A stretch of DNA of 64,000 nt, taken from assembly GCA_949297365.1 (NCBI GenBank), contig CASFSL010000046.1, positions 62,001 through 126,000 on the forward strand, written 5' to 3'. Position numbers and translations under genes: made by a program. Below, one piece after another: positions 52,520-62,017 of the stretch. The notes under the pieces were generated by a model that was not told the origin of the DNA, did not search any database, and saw only the letters and a program-made list of their open reading frames with translations. How positions within the stretch are numbered: the stretch's first letter is position 1; every line of letters starts with the position of its first letter. Origin of the DNA: an uncultured Bacteroidales bacterium. Lineage in GTDB: Bacteria > Bacteroidota > Bacteroidia > Bacteroidales > UBA932.

Positions 52520-53857
52520 TCACAGATTTGAATATCTCTTTATCAGTTCTCCGCTGAGATCGTACTCGTCAGCCCCCGTAATCCGGACATCCACAAAAGT
52601 TCCCGGAGCCGGGCACTCACCGGCACACTGCACTATCACCTCTCCGTCCACCTCCGGACTCTCCCGGGATGTCCTGCCGGTGAAAGTTCCGTCCTCAGCC
52701 GAGACAGAGTCCACCAGCACCCTCTCCACGCTTCCGATACGGCTTTCATTGTACCTCAGCGAGATATCCGCCTGCAGTTCCATCAGCTCATCCAGCCTCT
52801 CCTGCTTGACGGACTCCGGTACCGAATCCTTCAAATTCTGTGCCCCCCAGGTGCCCTCCTCCTCGGAATAGGCGAAAGCCCCTAGCCGTTCGAAGCGGTA
52901 CTCCTGTACAAATGACAGCAGATCCTCGAACTCTTTCTCACCTTCGCCCGGATGTCCCACCATCATGGTGGTCCTGAGCACGATGCCGGGGACTTCCTTT
53001 CGGAACTTCTCCACCAGGGCACGGGTCTGCCTGCCGTCTATGGAGCGGCGCATGGCCCTGAGCACCGGGTCCGCCGAATGTTGGAGAGGAATATCCAGGT
53101 ACCTGCACATCTTGGGGGAAGATGCCATGATTTCCAGCACATCCTGAGGGAATGCCGCCGGATAGGCATACAGCAGTCTGATCCATTCTACCCCGGGAAT
53201 ATCATTGAGACCGGTCAGGAGACGACCCAATCGCCTCTGTCCGTACAAGTCAAGACCATAGAAAGTAGTATCCTGAGCGATGACTATCAGCTCCTTCACT
53301 CCGCTGTCCGCAAGCGAGCGGGCCTCGTCCAGCAGCTTCTCCTCCGGCACGGAGACATGAGGTCCGCGGATGCCGGGAATAGCGCAGTAGGAGCAGTGAC
53401 GGTCACATCCCTCGGATATCTTAAGATAGGCATAATGTCCTGGAGTGGTGAGATACCGCCTGGTCTCCAGAGCGGGATCCTTCCTCACCGACAGTTCCTG
53501 CAGCAGAGGGTCGATGGAGAATGCCCCGAAAAAGCCGTCCACCTCGGGTATCTCAGCCGGAAGCTCGTCCCGGTATCTCTCCGACAGACAGCCCATCACA
53601 TAGAGCTTGCGGATAACTCCGCGCTTCTTGGCGTCCACCGCCTCCAGTATGGCCTGCACCGACTCCTCCTTGGCATCCAGAATAAAGCCGCAGGTGTTGA
53701 TAATCAGAATATCCACACCTGCGTCCTCCAACGGCACCTCCTCGGGAGACACCTCATATCCGGCTGCGGAAAGCTGTTTGAGAAGATGCTCGGAGTCCAC
53801 ACGGTTCTTCGAGCATCCCATAGTCACTACCCGGACTCTTTTTCCGCCGGCACACAT
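52520..53857 (-). CDS. rimO: Ribosomal protein S12 methylthiotransferase RimO
   Basis: A 445-residue radical-SAM methylthiotransferase. UPF0004 cysteines lie in VVTMGCSKNRVDSE, INTCGFI and VMGCLSE; the radical-SAM motif is CDRHCSYC (about 150-157); YAYLKISEGC and PGIRGPHVS are RimO-like. A TRAM domain occupies the C-terminus. RimO methylthiolates Asp88/89 of ribosomal protein S12. It follows the DUF5606 gene by 3 nt. It is the paralogue of MtaB at 6.1-7.3 kb. Confidence 0.95.
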   Translation of the reverse strand: MCAGGKRVRVVTMGCSKNRVDSEHLLKQLSAAGYEVSPEEVPLEDAGVDILIINTCGFILDAKEESVQAILEAVDAKKRGVIRKLYVMGCLSERYRDELPAEIPEVDGFFGAFSIDPLLQELSVRKDPALETRRYLTTPGHYAYLKISEGCDRHCSYCAIPGIRGPHVSVPEEKLLDEARSLADSGVKELIVIAQDTTFYGLDLYGQRRLGRLLTGLNDIPGVEWIRLLYAYPAAFPQDVLEIMASSPKMCRYLDIPLQHSADPVLRAMRRSIDGRQTRALVEKFRKEVPGIVLRTTMMVGHPGEGEKEFEDLLSFVQEYRFERLGAFAYSEEEGTWGAQNLKDSVPESVKQERLDELMELQADISLRYNESRIGSVERVLVDSVSAEDGTFTGRTSRESPEVDGEVIVQCAGECPAPGTFVDVRITGADEYDLSGELIKRYSNL

Positions 53858-53860
53858 AAG

Positions 53861-54313
53861 CTATTTCTCCTCCTTGGGTTCCTCTCCGCCCTCAGCCTGC
53901 TGTCCTTCTTCCTCAGCGGGCTCCTCAAAATCCAGAGAGGCGTATTTCTTCAGGAGATTGTACCACGTGACCACTTTCTTCATGTGCGACACATAGAAAC
54001 GGTCGGCGTCGTATCCGGGCAGAGCCTTGTCGAAGAACTCCTTGATGACCTTGGGATCTGACTTGGCATCCGGAGCATCAGCCTCACCGAGCACATCCTT
54101 CATCTTCAGAAGCACTTCCTTCAAGGGGGTCTCTCCGTCCTCGGTATAGATGGAGATATCCGAAAGGGATGACACCTTGGCGTGAGGGCCGAACACACTG
54201 CGGCGGCCCGTAAGCATGGACTCGGCAATCATACCGTTCCTGGCCTGTGACACATAGGTAAACAGGCCCTGTTCGCCTGTAATCGCCAGTATTTTCTGCA
54301 AATCTGTTTTCAT
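53861..54313 (-). CDS. DUF5606 family protein
   Basis: About 150 residues. It begins MKTDLQKILAITGEQGLFTYVSQARNGMIAESM, the conserved DUF5606 opening, then SSLSDISIYTEDGETPLKEVL and VTWYNLLKKYASLDF. The C-terminal 20 residues are Glu-rich and disordered. Function is unknown. An upstream ATG at 54331 is also possible. The gene is in the same run as coaE and rimO. Confidence 0.85.
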   Translation of the reverse strand: MKTDLQKILAITGEQGLFTYVSQARNGMIAESMLTGRRSVFGPHAKVSSLSDISIYTEDGETPLKEVLLKMKDVLGEADAPDAKSDPKVIKEFFDKALPGYDADRFYVSHMKKVVTWYNLLKKYASLDFEEPAEEEGQQAEGGEEPKEEK

Positions 54314-54337
54314 GTCTTTAATTTTTAACAATATCCA

Positions 54338-54928
54338 TTAACTGTTGTCTTTCATGTCAATATATACACTTTCCACCTGCGGCAGAAGCGGATTCCTGAA
54401 ATCGGAGACTATCACATAATCCGAAGCCGCCGTCCTGCGCTCATCGCTCCACTGATTGGCCATCCGGGCCAGAACCTGCTCCCTGGACATGCCGGAGCGG
54501 GCCATTACCCGCCCTATCCTCACATCTTCCGGGCACAGGACCGTCAGCACCTTATCAGCCACACCGGCAAGGGCAGGTTTCTCCAGATAGATGGCGGACT
54601 CCATAATGGCAAAGGGAGCATCTGCCACCCTCTCTTTCCATGTCCTGAAATCCGCAATGACTTCCGGAAACACCAGTGCCTCCACCTTCTCCAGCAGACA
54701 TCTGTCCGAGAATATCCTGCCGGCCATATACTGCCTGTCCAGACGGCCGTCCTTGACAAGGTCAGGTCCCAGAAGTTCCTGCAGGGCAGCGAGCAGTCCA
54801 CGGTCTTCGTCGTAAAGCCGCTTGGTCCTCGAATCCGCATCATAGACCGGAATTCCCAGAGCGGCGAACATCCGTACCACGTAGCTCTTGCCGCTGCCTA
54901 TACCTCCTGTCACTGCAAGGGTCCTCAT
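54338..54928 (-). CDS. coaE: Dephospho-CoA kinase
   Basis: A 196-residue P-loop kinase. Walker A is VTGGIGSGKSYV (about 6-17), followed by PVYDADSRTKRLY (the family D-A-D motif), and a lid region with MARSGMSREQVLARMANQ. It phosphorylates the 3'-hydroxyl of dephospho-CoA, the last step of CoA synthesis. It overlaps the YbbR-like gene by 4 nt. Confidence 0.94.
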   Translation of the reverse strand: MRTLAVTGGIGSGKSYVVRMFAALGIPVYDADSRTKRLYDEDRGLLAALQELLGPDLVKDGRLDRQYMAGRIFSDRCLLEKVEALVFPEVIADFRTWKERVADAPFAIMESAIYLEKPALAGVADKVLTVLCPEDVRIGRVMARSGMSREQVLARMANQWSDERRTAASDYVIVSDFRNPLLPQVESVYIDMKDNS

Positions 54929-55926
54929 AGTTCAGTCCCGTCACTGCCCCGGTCCAGCAATATGCAGTCCACGTATCTTGGCGTAATCTCACACGACATC
55001 ACTCCGTCCGGCTTGTACACCAGCTCCGGCACCAGTTCCGAATCTATGGTCCTGACAAAATCTGCATAATCCACAGCCAGTACAAAATCCTCCGGCTGAT
55101 AACGGAGCGAGCTGAACACTCTCTTGAAGGTAAGAGTTACTGTAGAAGGCAGGACTATCAGATCCTTGTCCTCAGGCACCCCTGTCACCGTCACCGGCAC
55201 TGTCAGGGACTCCTCCGTATAGCGCACCACATTCATGGAGTAATACACGGCGCTTTCGGAATAGCTGACGCGGCGGATCGGGACTATATCGCATATACCC
55301 TGAATAGGGCCGTCCACGCCTTTCTCCGAGATGGTCTCGGTAAACACGGAATCCACTGTCTCCAGCAGCCGCGCATCACCGTATATATCCACGCTGTCAG
55401 GACGGATGGTCATGTCTCCCAGAGACATATACTGCGGTCTGAAAGTCACGGACGAGCGAGGCACCACAGGCACCCTCTTGCTGGTAATCCTCGGGAAAGT
55501 GAAATCCAGCGAATCCGTAACGATGAACTCCAGGTCCACACTTCCGCCCAGAGCCTCGACTATATTGCTCTTTATACTCTCGCTGAGCACATAGAACTCA
55601 TCCCCGTCACGATGTCTGAGATTGTCCTGGGATGCGGACACCTGCAGCGTCTTGCGCCTGCCGATCCTCTGCTTGAGTATATAGTAGCCGTCAGACTTTC
55701 CCCGGACTATCAGGACATCCTTGGAGACAGAGCTGCGCGCCCTGCCCTGAAGCGTGGAGTTGAGCTCCACGTTGTACTCCAGAAAAACGGAATACTGCAG
55801 CGACAGACTGTGTATCAGCCACACGATAAAAGCCAGAAGGAGAGAAAGGAGCAGCATCAGCCACTCTTTCCTGTCCTTCCATCCGCCTTCTTTCTCACTG
55901 CCTGTAATCCCGTTTTTCAAAGCCAT
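54925..55926 (-). CDS. YbbR/CdaR-like protein
   Basis: A 333-residue protein with an N-terminal membrane helix (WLMLLLSLLLAFIVWLI) followed by beta-rich repeats resembling YbbR domains (SKRVPVVPRSSVTFRP; TVPVTVTGVPED). In Firmicutes, YbbR proteins (CdaR) regulate the diadenylate cyclase CdaA; here no cyclase gene is adjacent. It lies between yajC (11-nt gap) and coaE (4-nt overlap). Confidence 0.78.
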   Translation of the reverse strand: MALKNGITGSEKEGGWKDRKEWLMLLLSLLLAFIVWLIHSLSLQYSVFLEYNVELNSTLQGRARSSVSKDVLIVRGKSDGYYILKQRIGRRKTLQVSASQDNLRHRDGDEFYVLSESIKSNIVEALGGSVDLEFIVTDSLDFTFPRITSKRVPVVPRSSVTFRPQYMSLGDMTIRPDSVDIYGDARLLETVDSVFTETISEKGVDGPIQGICDIVPIRRVSYSESAVYYSMNVVRYTEESLTVPVTVTGVPEDKDLIVLPSTVTLTFKRVFSSLRYQPEDFVLAVDYADFVRTIDSELVPELVYKPDGVMSCEITPRYVDCILLDRGSDGTEL

Positions 55927-55937
55927 CTCTGAACGGA

Positions 55938-56273
55938 CTATTTATTCTGTGCGTCGGTTATATCCTTCACTACGGAAGACTTGTCAACGCGTATCCTGAC
56001 GTTGTTGTCCACTTCCACAACAAGGAAAGTGTCCTTCACCTCGGCTATCGTACCATAGATACCGCCCACAGTGACGATCTTGTCGCCTCTCTTCAGGGAC
56101 TCTCTCCACTTGACTATCTCTTTCTGCTTTTTCTGCTGCGGCCTCACCATGAAGAAATACATGACCACAAAGATGAGAATCATCAGTATTATAAACGAAT
56201 ACTGCTGCCAAAAAGAGCCCTGCTGAGCTGCAGGCTGGGCCTGAGTCTGGAGTAAAAATGTGATAAGATTCAT
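55938..56273 (-). CDS. yajC: Preprotein translocase subunit YajC
   Basis: A 111-residue protein with one membrane helix (YSFIILMILIFVVMYFFMV), then RPQQKKQKEIVKWRESLKRGDKIVTVGGIYG, the YajC signature. It assists the SecDF complex. A -7 box lies 28 nt upstream. The gene heads a sub-operon with ybbR and coaE. Confidence 0.94.
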   Translation of the reverse strand: MNLITFLLQTQAQPAAQQGSFWQQYSFIILMILIFVVMYFFMVRPQQKKQKEIVKWRESLKRGDKIVTVGGIYGTIAEVKDTFLVVEVDNNVRIRVDKSSVVKDITDAQNK

Positions 56274-56300
56274 TTTCTAGTCTTTTAATATTAAATAAAA

Positions 56301-56308
56301 CAAATATA
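56301..56308 (-). promoter_or_regulatory. Putative -7 promoter element of yajC
   Basis: Minus-strand TATATTTG in the 45-nt gap between nusB and yajC. Confidence 0.5.
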
Positions 56309-56318
56309 ATAAGAATTT

Positions 56319-57269
56319 CTAACTTTCAATGAGACCGCGGCCGGTCTTTACGATTTCTCCAGTATCCACCATCTTGCGGAGTATCCTGTCCAGAAGTCCG
56401 TTCACGAAGACACGGCTGTTGGCCGTACTGTAGAACTTGGAGATGTCCACATACTCGTTGATCGTGACTTTCAGGGGGATGTTGGAGAAGCGCACGGCCT
56501 CGGCGACACCCTGGATTATCATCACCAGATCGGTAATGACCACCCTGTCTGGATCCCAGTTGCTGGTATTGGCCACCACTATATCCATGTACTTATGGTA
56601 GCCCGTCACCGCTGCCCTGAGCAGCTCATAGGCGAACTCCCGGTCGTCATCCTTCAGGAACACGTCGGGGAAAGGCATGGTGCCCCGCTTTCCGAGAATC
56701 TCCAGATTGCGCACTATCACTCCCAGCACATAGCCCAGGTCATCTATCCAGAACAGAGACATATCCTCCAGGAACGACTCCAGTTCCTCATTGTCCTCGA
56801 AGAGTTCCGGGTCGGAGAATATCCTGACGAACAGGGCGCAGTCCTCCGCCATAGAGCGCGTCTGGGAAGCCATATACTCCTTGAAATACTCCTTCTCCGA
56901 CAGGGCCGCCAGGATCTTTCTGATCACCAGGGCCAGGTCCTCGGTCCACACGAGTCCGTGGTCCTCGCAGTATTTCGTGAAACGCTCATTCTGCCTGAGC
57001 CAGGCCGACACTTGATTGTCTGCGAACTTACGGTTGGGGTTGCGTTCCTCGGGAGTAGGATTGAACTTCTTGAGGCCGGTCTGAATCCTGGCCTCGGCGG
57101 CATTGCCGAGAGCAACCGCCGCATTGAGTATAAAATAATAAAGGTGCAGCGTCTTATCGCACGAATACTTGAGAGCTTTCTCGGCTTCTACCAGAGAATC
57201 AGAGCCGGAAGCTACCATACTGTAAAGAACTTTAAAGACTTTTATCCTTATCAGACGACGGTTTATCAT
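56319..57269 (-). CDS. nusB: Transcription antitermination factor NusB (long form)
   Basis: A 316-residue protein, about twice the usual NusB length of about 140. The C-terminal half has the NusB fold motif (DLVMIIQGVAEAVRFSNIPLKVTINEYVDISKFY, then VFVNGLLDRI). The N-terminal half begins NRRLIRIKVFKVLYSMVASG and includes a long helical insertion typical of Bacteroidota. NusB binds boxA RNA with NusE in antitermination of rRNA genes. It is the first gene of its operon, divergent from the DUF3276 gene. Confidence 0.92.
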   Translation of the reverse strand: MINRRLIRIKVFKVLYSMVASGSDSLVEAEKALKYSCDKTLHLYYFILNAAVALGNAAEARIQTGLKKFNPTPEERNPNRKFADNQVSAWLRQNERFTKYCEDHGLVWTEDLALVIRKILAALSEKEYFKEYMASQTRSMAEDCALFVRIFSDPELFEDNEELESFLEDMSLFWIDDLGYVLGVIVRNLEILGKRGTMPFPDVFLKDDDREFAYELLRAAVTGYHKYMDIVVANTSNWDPDRVVITDLVMIIQGVAEAVRFSNIPLKVTINEYVDISKFYSTANSRVFVNGLLDRILRKMVDTGEIVKTGRGLIES

Positions 57270-57291
57270 ACATTATTTTTAAAACATTTTG

Positions 57292-57299
57292 CAAATATA
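57292..57299 (-). promoter_or_regulatory. Putative -7 promoter element of nusB
   Basis: Minus-strand TATATTTG in the divergent region between nusB and the DUF3276 gene. Confidence 0.55.
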
Positions 57300-57321
57300 A
57301 CTTGAACATGAGAAAAAACTC

Positions 57322-57329
57322 TATATTTG
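57322..57329 (+). promoter_or_regulatory. Putative -7 promoter element of the DUF3276 gene
   Basis: TATATTTG, with a possible -33 TTG about 17 nt upstream (57302-57304). Confidence 0.55.
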
Positions 57330-57356
57330 TAACAAATTTTGTAAAATTTAATAAAA

Positions 57357-57725
57357 ATGTATTCAGAGGATATTGATAACTCAGCTGCCATGGAGCGCAG
57401 CGGCGACGATGTGTACTCGAAGCCTGTCCGCGCTGGAAAAAGGACATACTTTTTCGACGTAAAAGCCACCAAGGGCAATGATTACTATCTCACTATCACC
57501 GAGAGCAAGAGAAGGATCGAAAAGGACGGACGCTTCGCATACGACAAACATAAGATTTTCCTGTACAAGGAAGACTTCGAGAAGTTCTCACAGGGACTTG
57601 AGGAGGTCATAGCCTACATCAAGGAAAGATGCCCTGTCGTGGAGCGCACGGAGGAGGACAGACACATTCCCAGAGAAAGAGAGGAGGGTGATCAGTTCTC
57701 GGATGTGAATTTCGAGGAGCTTTAG
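57357..57725 (+). CDS. DUF3276/PUR-alpha-like nucleic-acid-binding protein
   Basis: A 122-residue protein. It has the PUR-type core: GKRTYFFDVKATKGNDYYLTITESKRR, then the conserved helix KIFLYKEDFEKFSQGLEEVIAYIKE. The C-terminus is acidic. Proteins of this kind bind single-stranded DNA or RNA; in Bacteroidota the gene is usually single. It has its own promoter opposite nusB. Confidence 0.93.
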   Translation: MYSEDIDNSAAMERSGDDVYSKPVRAGKRTYFFDVKATKGNDYYLTITESKRRIEKDGRFAYDKHKIFLYKEDFEKFSQGLEEVIAYIKERCPVVERTEEDRHIPREREEGDQFSDVNFEEL

Positions 57726-57733
57726 TCCCGGTA

Positions 57734-58486
57734 CTAGAACATGTCCTGGTAAGGCCTGAAAAAACGGCCTCCCCAGTTCCACAGCGGAGACGGAATAAGA
57801 CGCATCAGCAGGCCCAGCGCGGCCCAGCGTCCGTCTATCACCGCTGTTTTTTTCTTGCGTTTTATCGCACGTACTATCTTAGCGGCGGCATCTTCCCTGC
57901 GTATAGTCATGGGGAAATGCCGCCCGTGTATGAAATCAGTATCCACAAAGCCCGGCTTGATGACTGTGAACCCTATATCGGCTTTCCGGATTACGGCCAA
58001 CTGCCTGAGAGCTTTCGTATAAAAGGCATCGAACTCCTTGGTGGCCGAGTATGCCGGACACACTCCCAGCGGCAGTATGGAAGCCACGGACGAGAGCACG
58101 GCCAGGTGTCCCTTAAGTCCGTTTCCGGCCCAGTAGTTGAACAGCCACACGGCGCAGCGGACAAATCCTTCCGCATTGACTTCCACCTGACCCAGCTCCA
58201 GAGACGGTTCCAGAGCCGTATTGGTGTGCCCGAAACCGGACGAATACAGGCAGACATCCACTCCGCCCATCTCCTCCACGAGAGCGGCCAGCTGAGCGGC
58301 GGCATCCCCGGACGACACGTCGAATGTCCTTGTAAAGACCCTGCCTGCAGGTGCCGCCGAGGCAAACTCCTCCAGCAAGGCAGTACGCCTGCCGGTAACT
58401 CCTACCCTATGTCCCTGGGCCAGATATATCTCCGCCACTGCCCGGCCTATACCCGATGTGGCGCCTATGACTATCACATTCATCAT
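57734..58486 (-). CDS. Short-chain dehydrogenase/reductase
   Basis: A 250-residue SDR. VIGATSGIGRAVAE gives the cofactor loop, LSSVASI the catalytic Ser and YSATK the Tyr and Lys (about 145-149). C-terminal FFRPYQDMF is family-specific but I cannot assign a substrate. It ends 8 nt from the DUF3276 stop on the other strand. Confidence 0.88.
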   Translation of the reverse strand: MMNVIVIGATSGIGRAVAEIYLAQGHRVGVTGRRTALLEEFASAAPAGRVFTRTFDVSSGDAAAQLAALVEEMGGVDVCLYSSGFGHTNTALEPSLELGQVEVNAEGFVRCAVWLFNYWAGNGLKGHLAVLSSVASILPLGVCPAYSATKEFDAFYTKALRQLAVIRKADIGFTVIKPGFVDTDFIHGRHFPMTIRREDAAAKIVRAIKRKKKTAVIDGRWAALGLLMRLIPSPLWNWGGRFFRPYQDMF

Positions 58487-58540
58487 TGCATTGATTTTAT
58501 ACGCAAATTTAAACCATTTATCCCATATCTGTAAAGAAAA

Positions 58541-58565
58541 AGGCCATCGGCGGACCGATGACCTC
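58541..58565 (-). terminator. Terminator of the M16 peptidase operon
   Basis: CATCGG (58545-58550) pairs with CCGATG (58555-58560) around CGGA, extended by GG/CC, flanked by an A-run on one side and T-rich sequence on the other. It follows the M16 gene on the minus strand. Confidence 0.75.
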
Positions 58566-58591
58566 TTTCATATCCGTTCAAAGAGACGGGA

Positions 58592-60658
58592 CTAGAGCTT
58601 CTTGGCTTTGAGCTTGGAGTTGATCTTGACATTTACGACCTTGGCCTCCATCTCACCCATCTGAGGAACGACCATCTTCATGACCGAAGGATACTTGACA
58701 CCATATTTGGTCGTCATGTACTCTACATAATAGGTCTCGGCTGACTGGCCCATAGCTGATTCTACAGTCTTTACCTTGGCTCCGGTCTCGACATCGTAAT
58801 AATCTACAGTTACAGTGCCGGCAGCATCTGTACTCTTTACCTTATATGCATCGCGTCCGTCCACGGCCTCGATACCTGTCAGCTCATAGCCGTCAGTGCC
58901 GAGCATCTCAGGGTAAGGATACAGGTCGCTCTCGCTGACCACGGTTGCAATCTGAGCCGGATCAGTCAGTTCCTGAGTTCCGCCCATAGGAGAGCCCACT
59001 GTCAGGGTACCGTTCACAAGCTTCATAGATGACATCACCTGACCGCCCATGGACTGTGTCTGCGAGAAAGCCTTCTCGGCAGGAATCATCTTAACGGTAT
59101 TGGAAATGGTCATCCCCTGAACAGTCATGTCTGTCTGCACGGTTATGTCCTTGATGCCGTCGATAAGCTCACGGCCTCCGAGATAGTTGAAATAGTTGTC
59201 GAACACGGTCTGGACTGTCACGTCGGCTGCAACCTCCTTGCGTTCGATGGGCTTGCCCTCGAAGTCGAGCTCCACTACCACTCCGTCAGAGTCATACTGG
59301 GCCAGAGCGGGCAGTACGGAAGGATCTCCAACGCAGAACCAGTACATATTGTCGGGGTCGAAGTACTTGGCCACCACGGCACGGATATCGTCGAGTGTCA
59401 GGGCATCCAGTCTCTGAAGATAAGTAGCGTAGTAGTCATCGGGCAGACCGTAACGCTCAACCGAGTAAGCGAAGCTGGCGATGGTTCCTGAAGATTCCAG
59501 CGAACGGGAGAAGTCTCCGGCATACATGGTCTTGAACTTCTCCAGATCATCCTCAGTATAGTCTCCGTCCATCATGTTCTGCAGCTCAATGCGCATCTGC
59601 ACGAAGGAACTGTCGGTAGCGTTGCCGTTGACATCGCCGCCGGCGCTGAACGAACCGGATATCTCATCAGAACTTACGCTGGAGTAGACTCCGTAGGTAT
59701 ATCCGTGAGTCTCACGGAGGTTGCGGAACAGCTTGGCATCAAATCCACCGCCGCCATAGATGGCATTGGCAATACTCAGGGCCATACGGTCCTCAGAATC
59801 AGGAGTGAGGGTAATGGGAGCCATCATCTCGATCGTGGACTGCACTGCGCCGTCCTTGGGAGAGAATACTACCTGGATGCCCTCGGGACGGTTGACTGCG
59901 GGGTCCTCATGGGTGAGAATCTCGCCCTTCTCCCACTTGCTGAGATATTTCTCGCAGATAGCCTTGGCCTGCTCAAGATTCATGTCACCGACAATGATGA
60001 CAATCGCGCTGTTGGGAATGATGTAGTTCTCGTAGTACTCGCGGCAGTCATCTGTCGTGATGGCCTCTACAGTAGCCTCAGTCATGATGTCGCTGTAAGC
60101 ATGTCCTTCAGGATATACCGTCGCGGTCATGATATTGCTCAGAATGGCACCCGGAGATGTACGGGACATCTGGAGTCCGCCGAGAGCCTGGTCCTTTATC
60201 TTGTCCAGCTCTTCCTGAGGAAATGTTGGGTTGTAGAGCACATCAGTGAGGATGTCCATCATCTTGTCAGTGTACTTGGTAAGGGTCATGAAACCGATGG
60301 AGCGGGAGCCTGTACGGAATGTGGCACCGAGAAAATCCACCTCGTTGTTGAGCTGGTCGGCAGTACGGTTCACTGTTCCCCTGCCCCAGAGGTCACCGAA
60401 GAAAGAGGACTCGCCTGCCTTCTCCCCTTCCACATACGGATCTACTATAAAATTGATATTGAAGTTGACGACAGGACGGTCATGGTCCTCCACGAGGATG
60501 ACGCGGAGACCGTTGTCCAGAGTGAATTTCTCAAAGTCACCGAGCTGAACCACGGGAGCGGGGCCGGCTTCGGGAGCCTTGCTTCTGTCTATCTGCGCGC
60601 TCAGCTGGAAGAGGGACAGCAGGGCGGCCGTCAATGTAAGTGTAAGTATCTTTTTCAT
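58592..60658 (-). CDS. Non-catalytic M16-family subunit with extra C-terminal domain
   Basis: About 688 residues with a signal peptide (start at the second Met, MKKILTLT, cleavage after LSAQ). It has the two-lobed M16 fold, but the zinc site HxxEH is replaced by ESSFFGDL, so it cannot be a peptidase on its own. NLRETHGYTYGVYSS, the R/Y motif of the second lobe, is present. In M16 pairs this type supplies the R/Y lobe for the partner's active site. Residues after about 480 form a LolA-like beta domain (TVQGMTISNTVKMIP). It is 21 nt after the catalytic subunit gene. Confidence 0.88.
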   Translation of the reverse strand: MKKILTLTLTAALLSLFQLSAQIDRSKAPEAGPAPVVQLGDFEKFTLDNGLRVILVEDHDRPVVNFNINFIVDPYVEGEKAGESSFFGDLWGRGTVNRTADQLNNEVDFLGATFRTGSRSIGFMTLTKYTDKMMDILTDVLYNPTFPQEELDKIKDQALGGLQMSRTSPGAILSNIMTATVYPEGHAYSDIMTEATVEAITTDDCREYYENYIIPNSAIVIIVGDMNLEQAKAICEKYLSKWEKGEILTHEDPAVNRPEGIQVVFSPKDGAVQSTIEMMAPITLTPDSEDRMALSIANAIYGGGGFDAKLFRNLRETHGYTYGVYSSVSSDEISGSFSAGGDVNGNATDSSFVQMRIELQNMMDGDYTEDDLEKFKTMYAGDFSRSLESSGTIASFAYSVERYGLPDDYYATYLQRLDALTLDDIRAVVAKYFDPDNMYWFCVGDPSVLPALAQYDSDGVVVELDFEGKPIERKEVAADVTVQTVFDNYFNYLGGRELIDGIKDITVQTDMTVQGMTISNTVKMIPAEKAFSQTQSMGGQVMSSMKLVNGTLTVGSPMGGTQELTDPAQIATVVSESDLYPYPEMLGTDGYELTGIEAVDGRDAYKVKSTDAAGTVTVDYYDVETGAKVKTVESAMGQSAETYYVEYMTTKYGVKYPSVMKMVVPQMGEMEAKVVNVKINSKLKAKKL

Positions 60659-60679
60659 ATCGTTGTACATGTCTTAAAA

Positions 60680-61996
60680 TTAGTTCTGTTTGGGAAGATA
60701 GTAGATGGAGATCTTCTGAGCGGGGTCGATGTATTTCTTGGCAACCTCGAGGACTTTCTCCTTGGTCAGCTTGGAGTACTGCTCCATGGTCTCATTGACG
60801 AAATTGGTATTCTTGAAGTAGGTATAGGCTGTAGCCAGACTCTCGGCAACACCTTCAATAGTGGTGTTGGAGGTAGCCTCACCCATCTCCACCATATTCA
60901 TCACCTTCTGGAATTCCTCATCGGACATGCCGTTCTCCAGCAGGCCATAGACCTCAGCGTCTATATCAGCCTCCAGGACAGAGAGGTCCACACCGTTGGG
61001 GATACCCTGGATCATGAACACACCCGGATGCTCGAAAGGCATCACGCCGCCAGCAGCCATCAGACCGGTCTTCTTGGTGTCCACGATCTGCTTCTGCAGA
61101 CGGGCGGAGTTACCGGCTGAGAGGATGGAGTTGAACACGGTCATTGCATAATAGTCATCGGTACCGTATGCGGGAGAAGGATAAACCTCAATCAGCATGG
61201 GCATCTGGATATTGTCGTAGACAGTGTCCTTGATGGGCTCAGTACGCCTGGGCTCCATATTGGGATCCGGACGGCGGGGCTCCACAGTACCGGCGGGGAT
61301 GTCGCCGAAGTACTCCTCGATCCACTCCTTGGTCTGCTTGGTATCAAAGTCTCCGCAAACTACCAGCACAGCGTTATTGGGCTTGTAGAACATATCGTGG
61401 AAATCCTGGAAATCCTGGATAGAGGCGTTGCGGATGTGCTCCTCAGAGCCGAGAACGTCGTGATTGTAAGGGTGAACCTTGAATGAGTTGGTCAGAATCT
61501 TGGTAAATACGGTGCCGTAGGGCTGATTGTCGCGGGTCTGGCCCATCTCCTGGCATACCACGTCCTTCTGGGTATTCACACCGATCTCCTCAATCTTGGG
61601 ATGCAGCATCCTCTCGGACTCAAGCCACATTCCGAGCTCCAGCTGGTTGGAGGGCAGCAGCTCGAAATAATAGGTACGGTCATTGGAAGTGTTGGCATTC
61701 AGAGAGCCGCCGGCCTCGGACACATAGGTGGCATACTCGCCGCGGCCGATGTTCTCGGTGCCCTCGAACATCAGATGCTCGAAGAAATGGGCGAAGCCTG
61801 TCAGATGGGGTTCCTCGTTCTTGGAACCCACGTGATACATTACGGAGATTACGACATTGGGAGTCTTGTGGTTCTGGGACAGAATCACATGAAGACCGTT
61901 GTCAAGGTCGTACTCCTCGAACTGGATATTCTGCGCCGATACGGCCACCGGCAGAAGTACTGCCGACAGAATAAGGATTAAAAGGTTCTTCTTCAT
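60680..61996 (-). CDS. Catalytic M16-family zinc metallopeptidase subunit
   Basis: A 438-residue exported peptidase (signal peptide ending AVSAQ). The zinc site is GFAHFFEHLMFEG (HxxEH, about residues 67-71), with the downstream ligand Glu in VVCQEMGQ. Together with the R/Y-type partner gene just downstream it should form a heterodimeric periplasmic or surface peptidase. The product clears peptides of unknown origin. The gap to the wbpD-type gene upstream is 21 nt. Confidence 0.92.
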   Translation of the reverse strand: MKKNLLILILSAVLLPVAVSAQNIQFEEYDLDNGLHVILSQNHKTPNVVISVMYHVGSKNEEPHLTGFAHFFEHLMFEGTENIGRGEYATYVSEAGGSLNANTSNDRTYYFELLPSNQLELGMWLESERMLHPKIEEIGVNTQKDVVCQEMGQTRDNQPYGTVFTKILTNSFKVHPYNHDVLGSEEHIRNASIQDFQDFHDMFYKPNNAVLVVCGDFDTKQTKEWIEEYFGDIPAGTVEPRRPDPNMEPRRTEPIKDTVYDNIQMPMLIEVYPSPAYGTDDYYAMTVFNSILSAGNSARLQKQIVDTKKTGLMAAGGVMPFEHPGVFMIQGIPNGVDLSVLEADIDAEVYGLLENGMSDEEFQKVMNMVEMGEATSNTTIEGVAESLATAYTYFKNTNFVNETMEQYSKLTKEKVLEVAKKYIDPAQKISIYYLPKQN

Positions 61997-62017
61997 ACTT
62001 TGTTTGTTGTTGATTAA

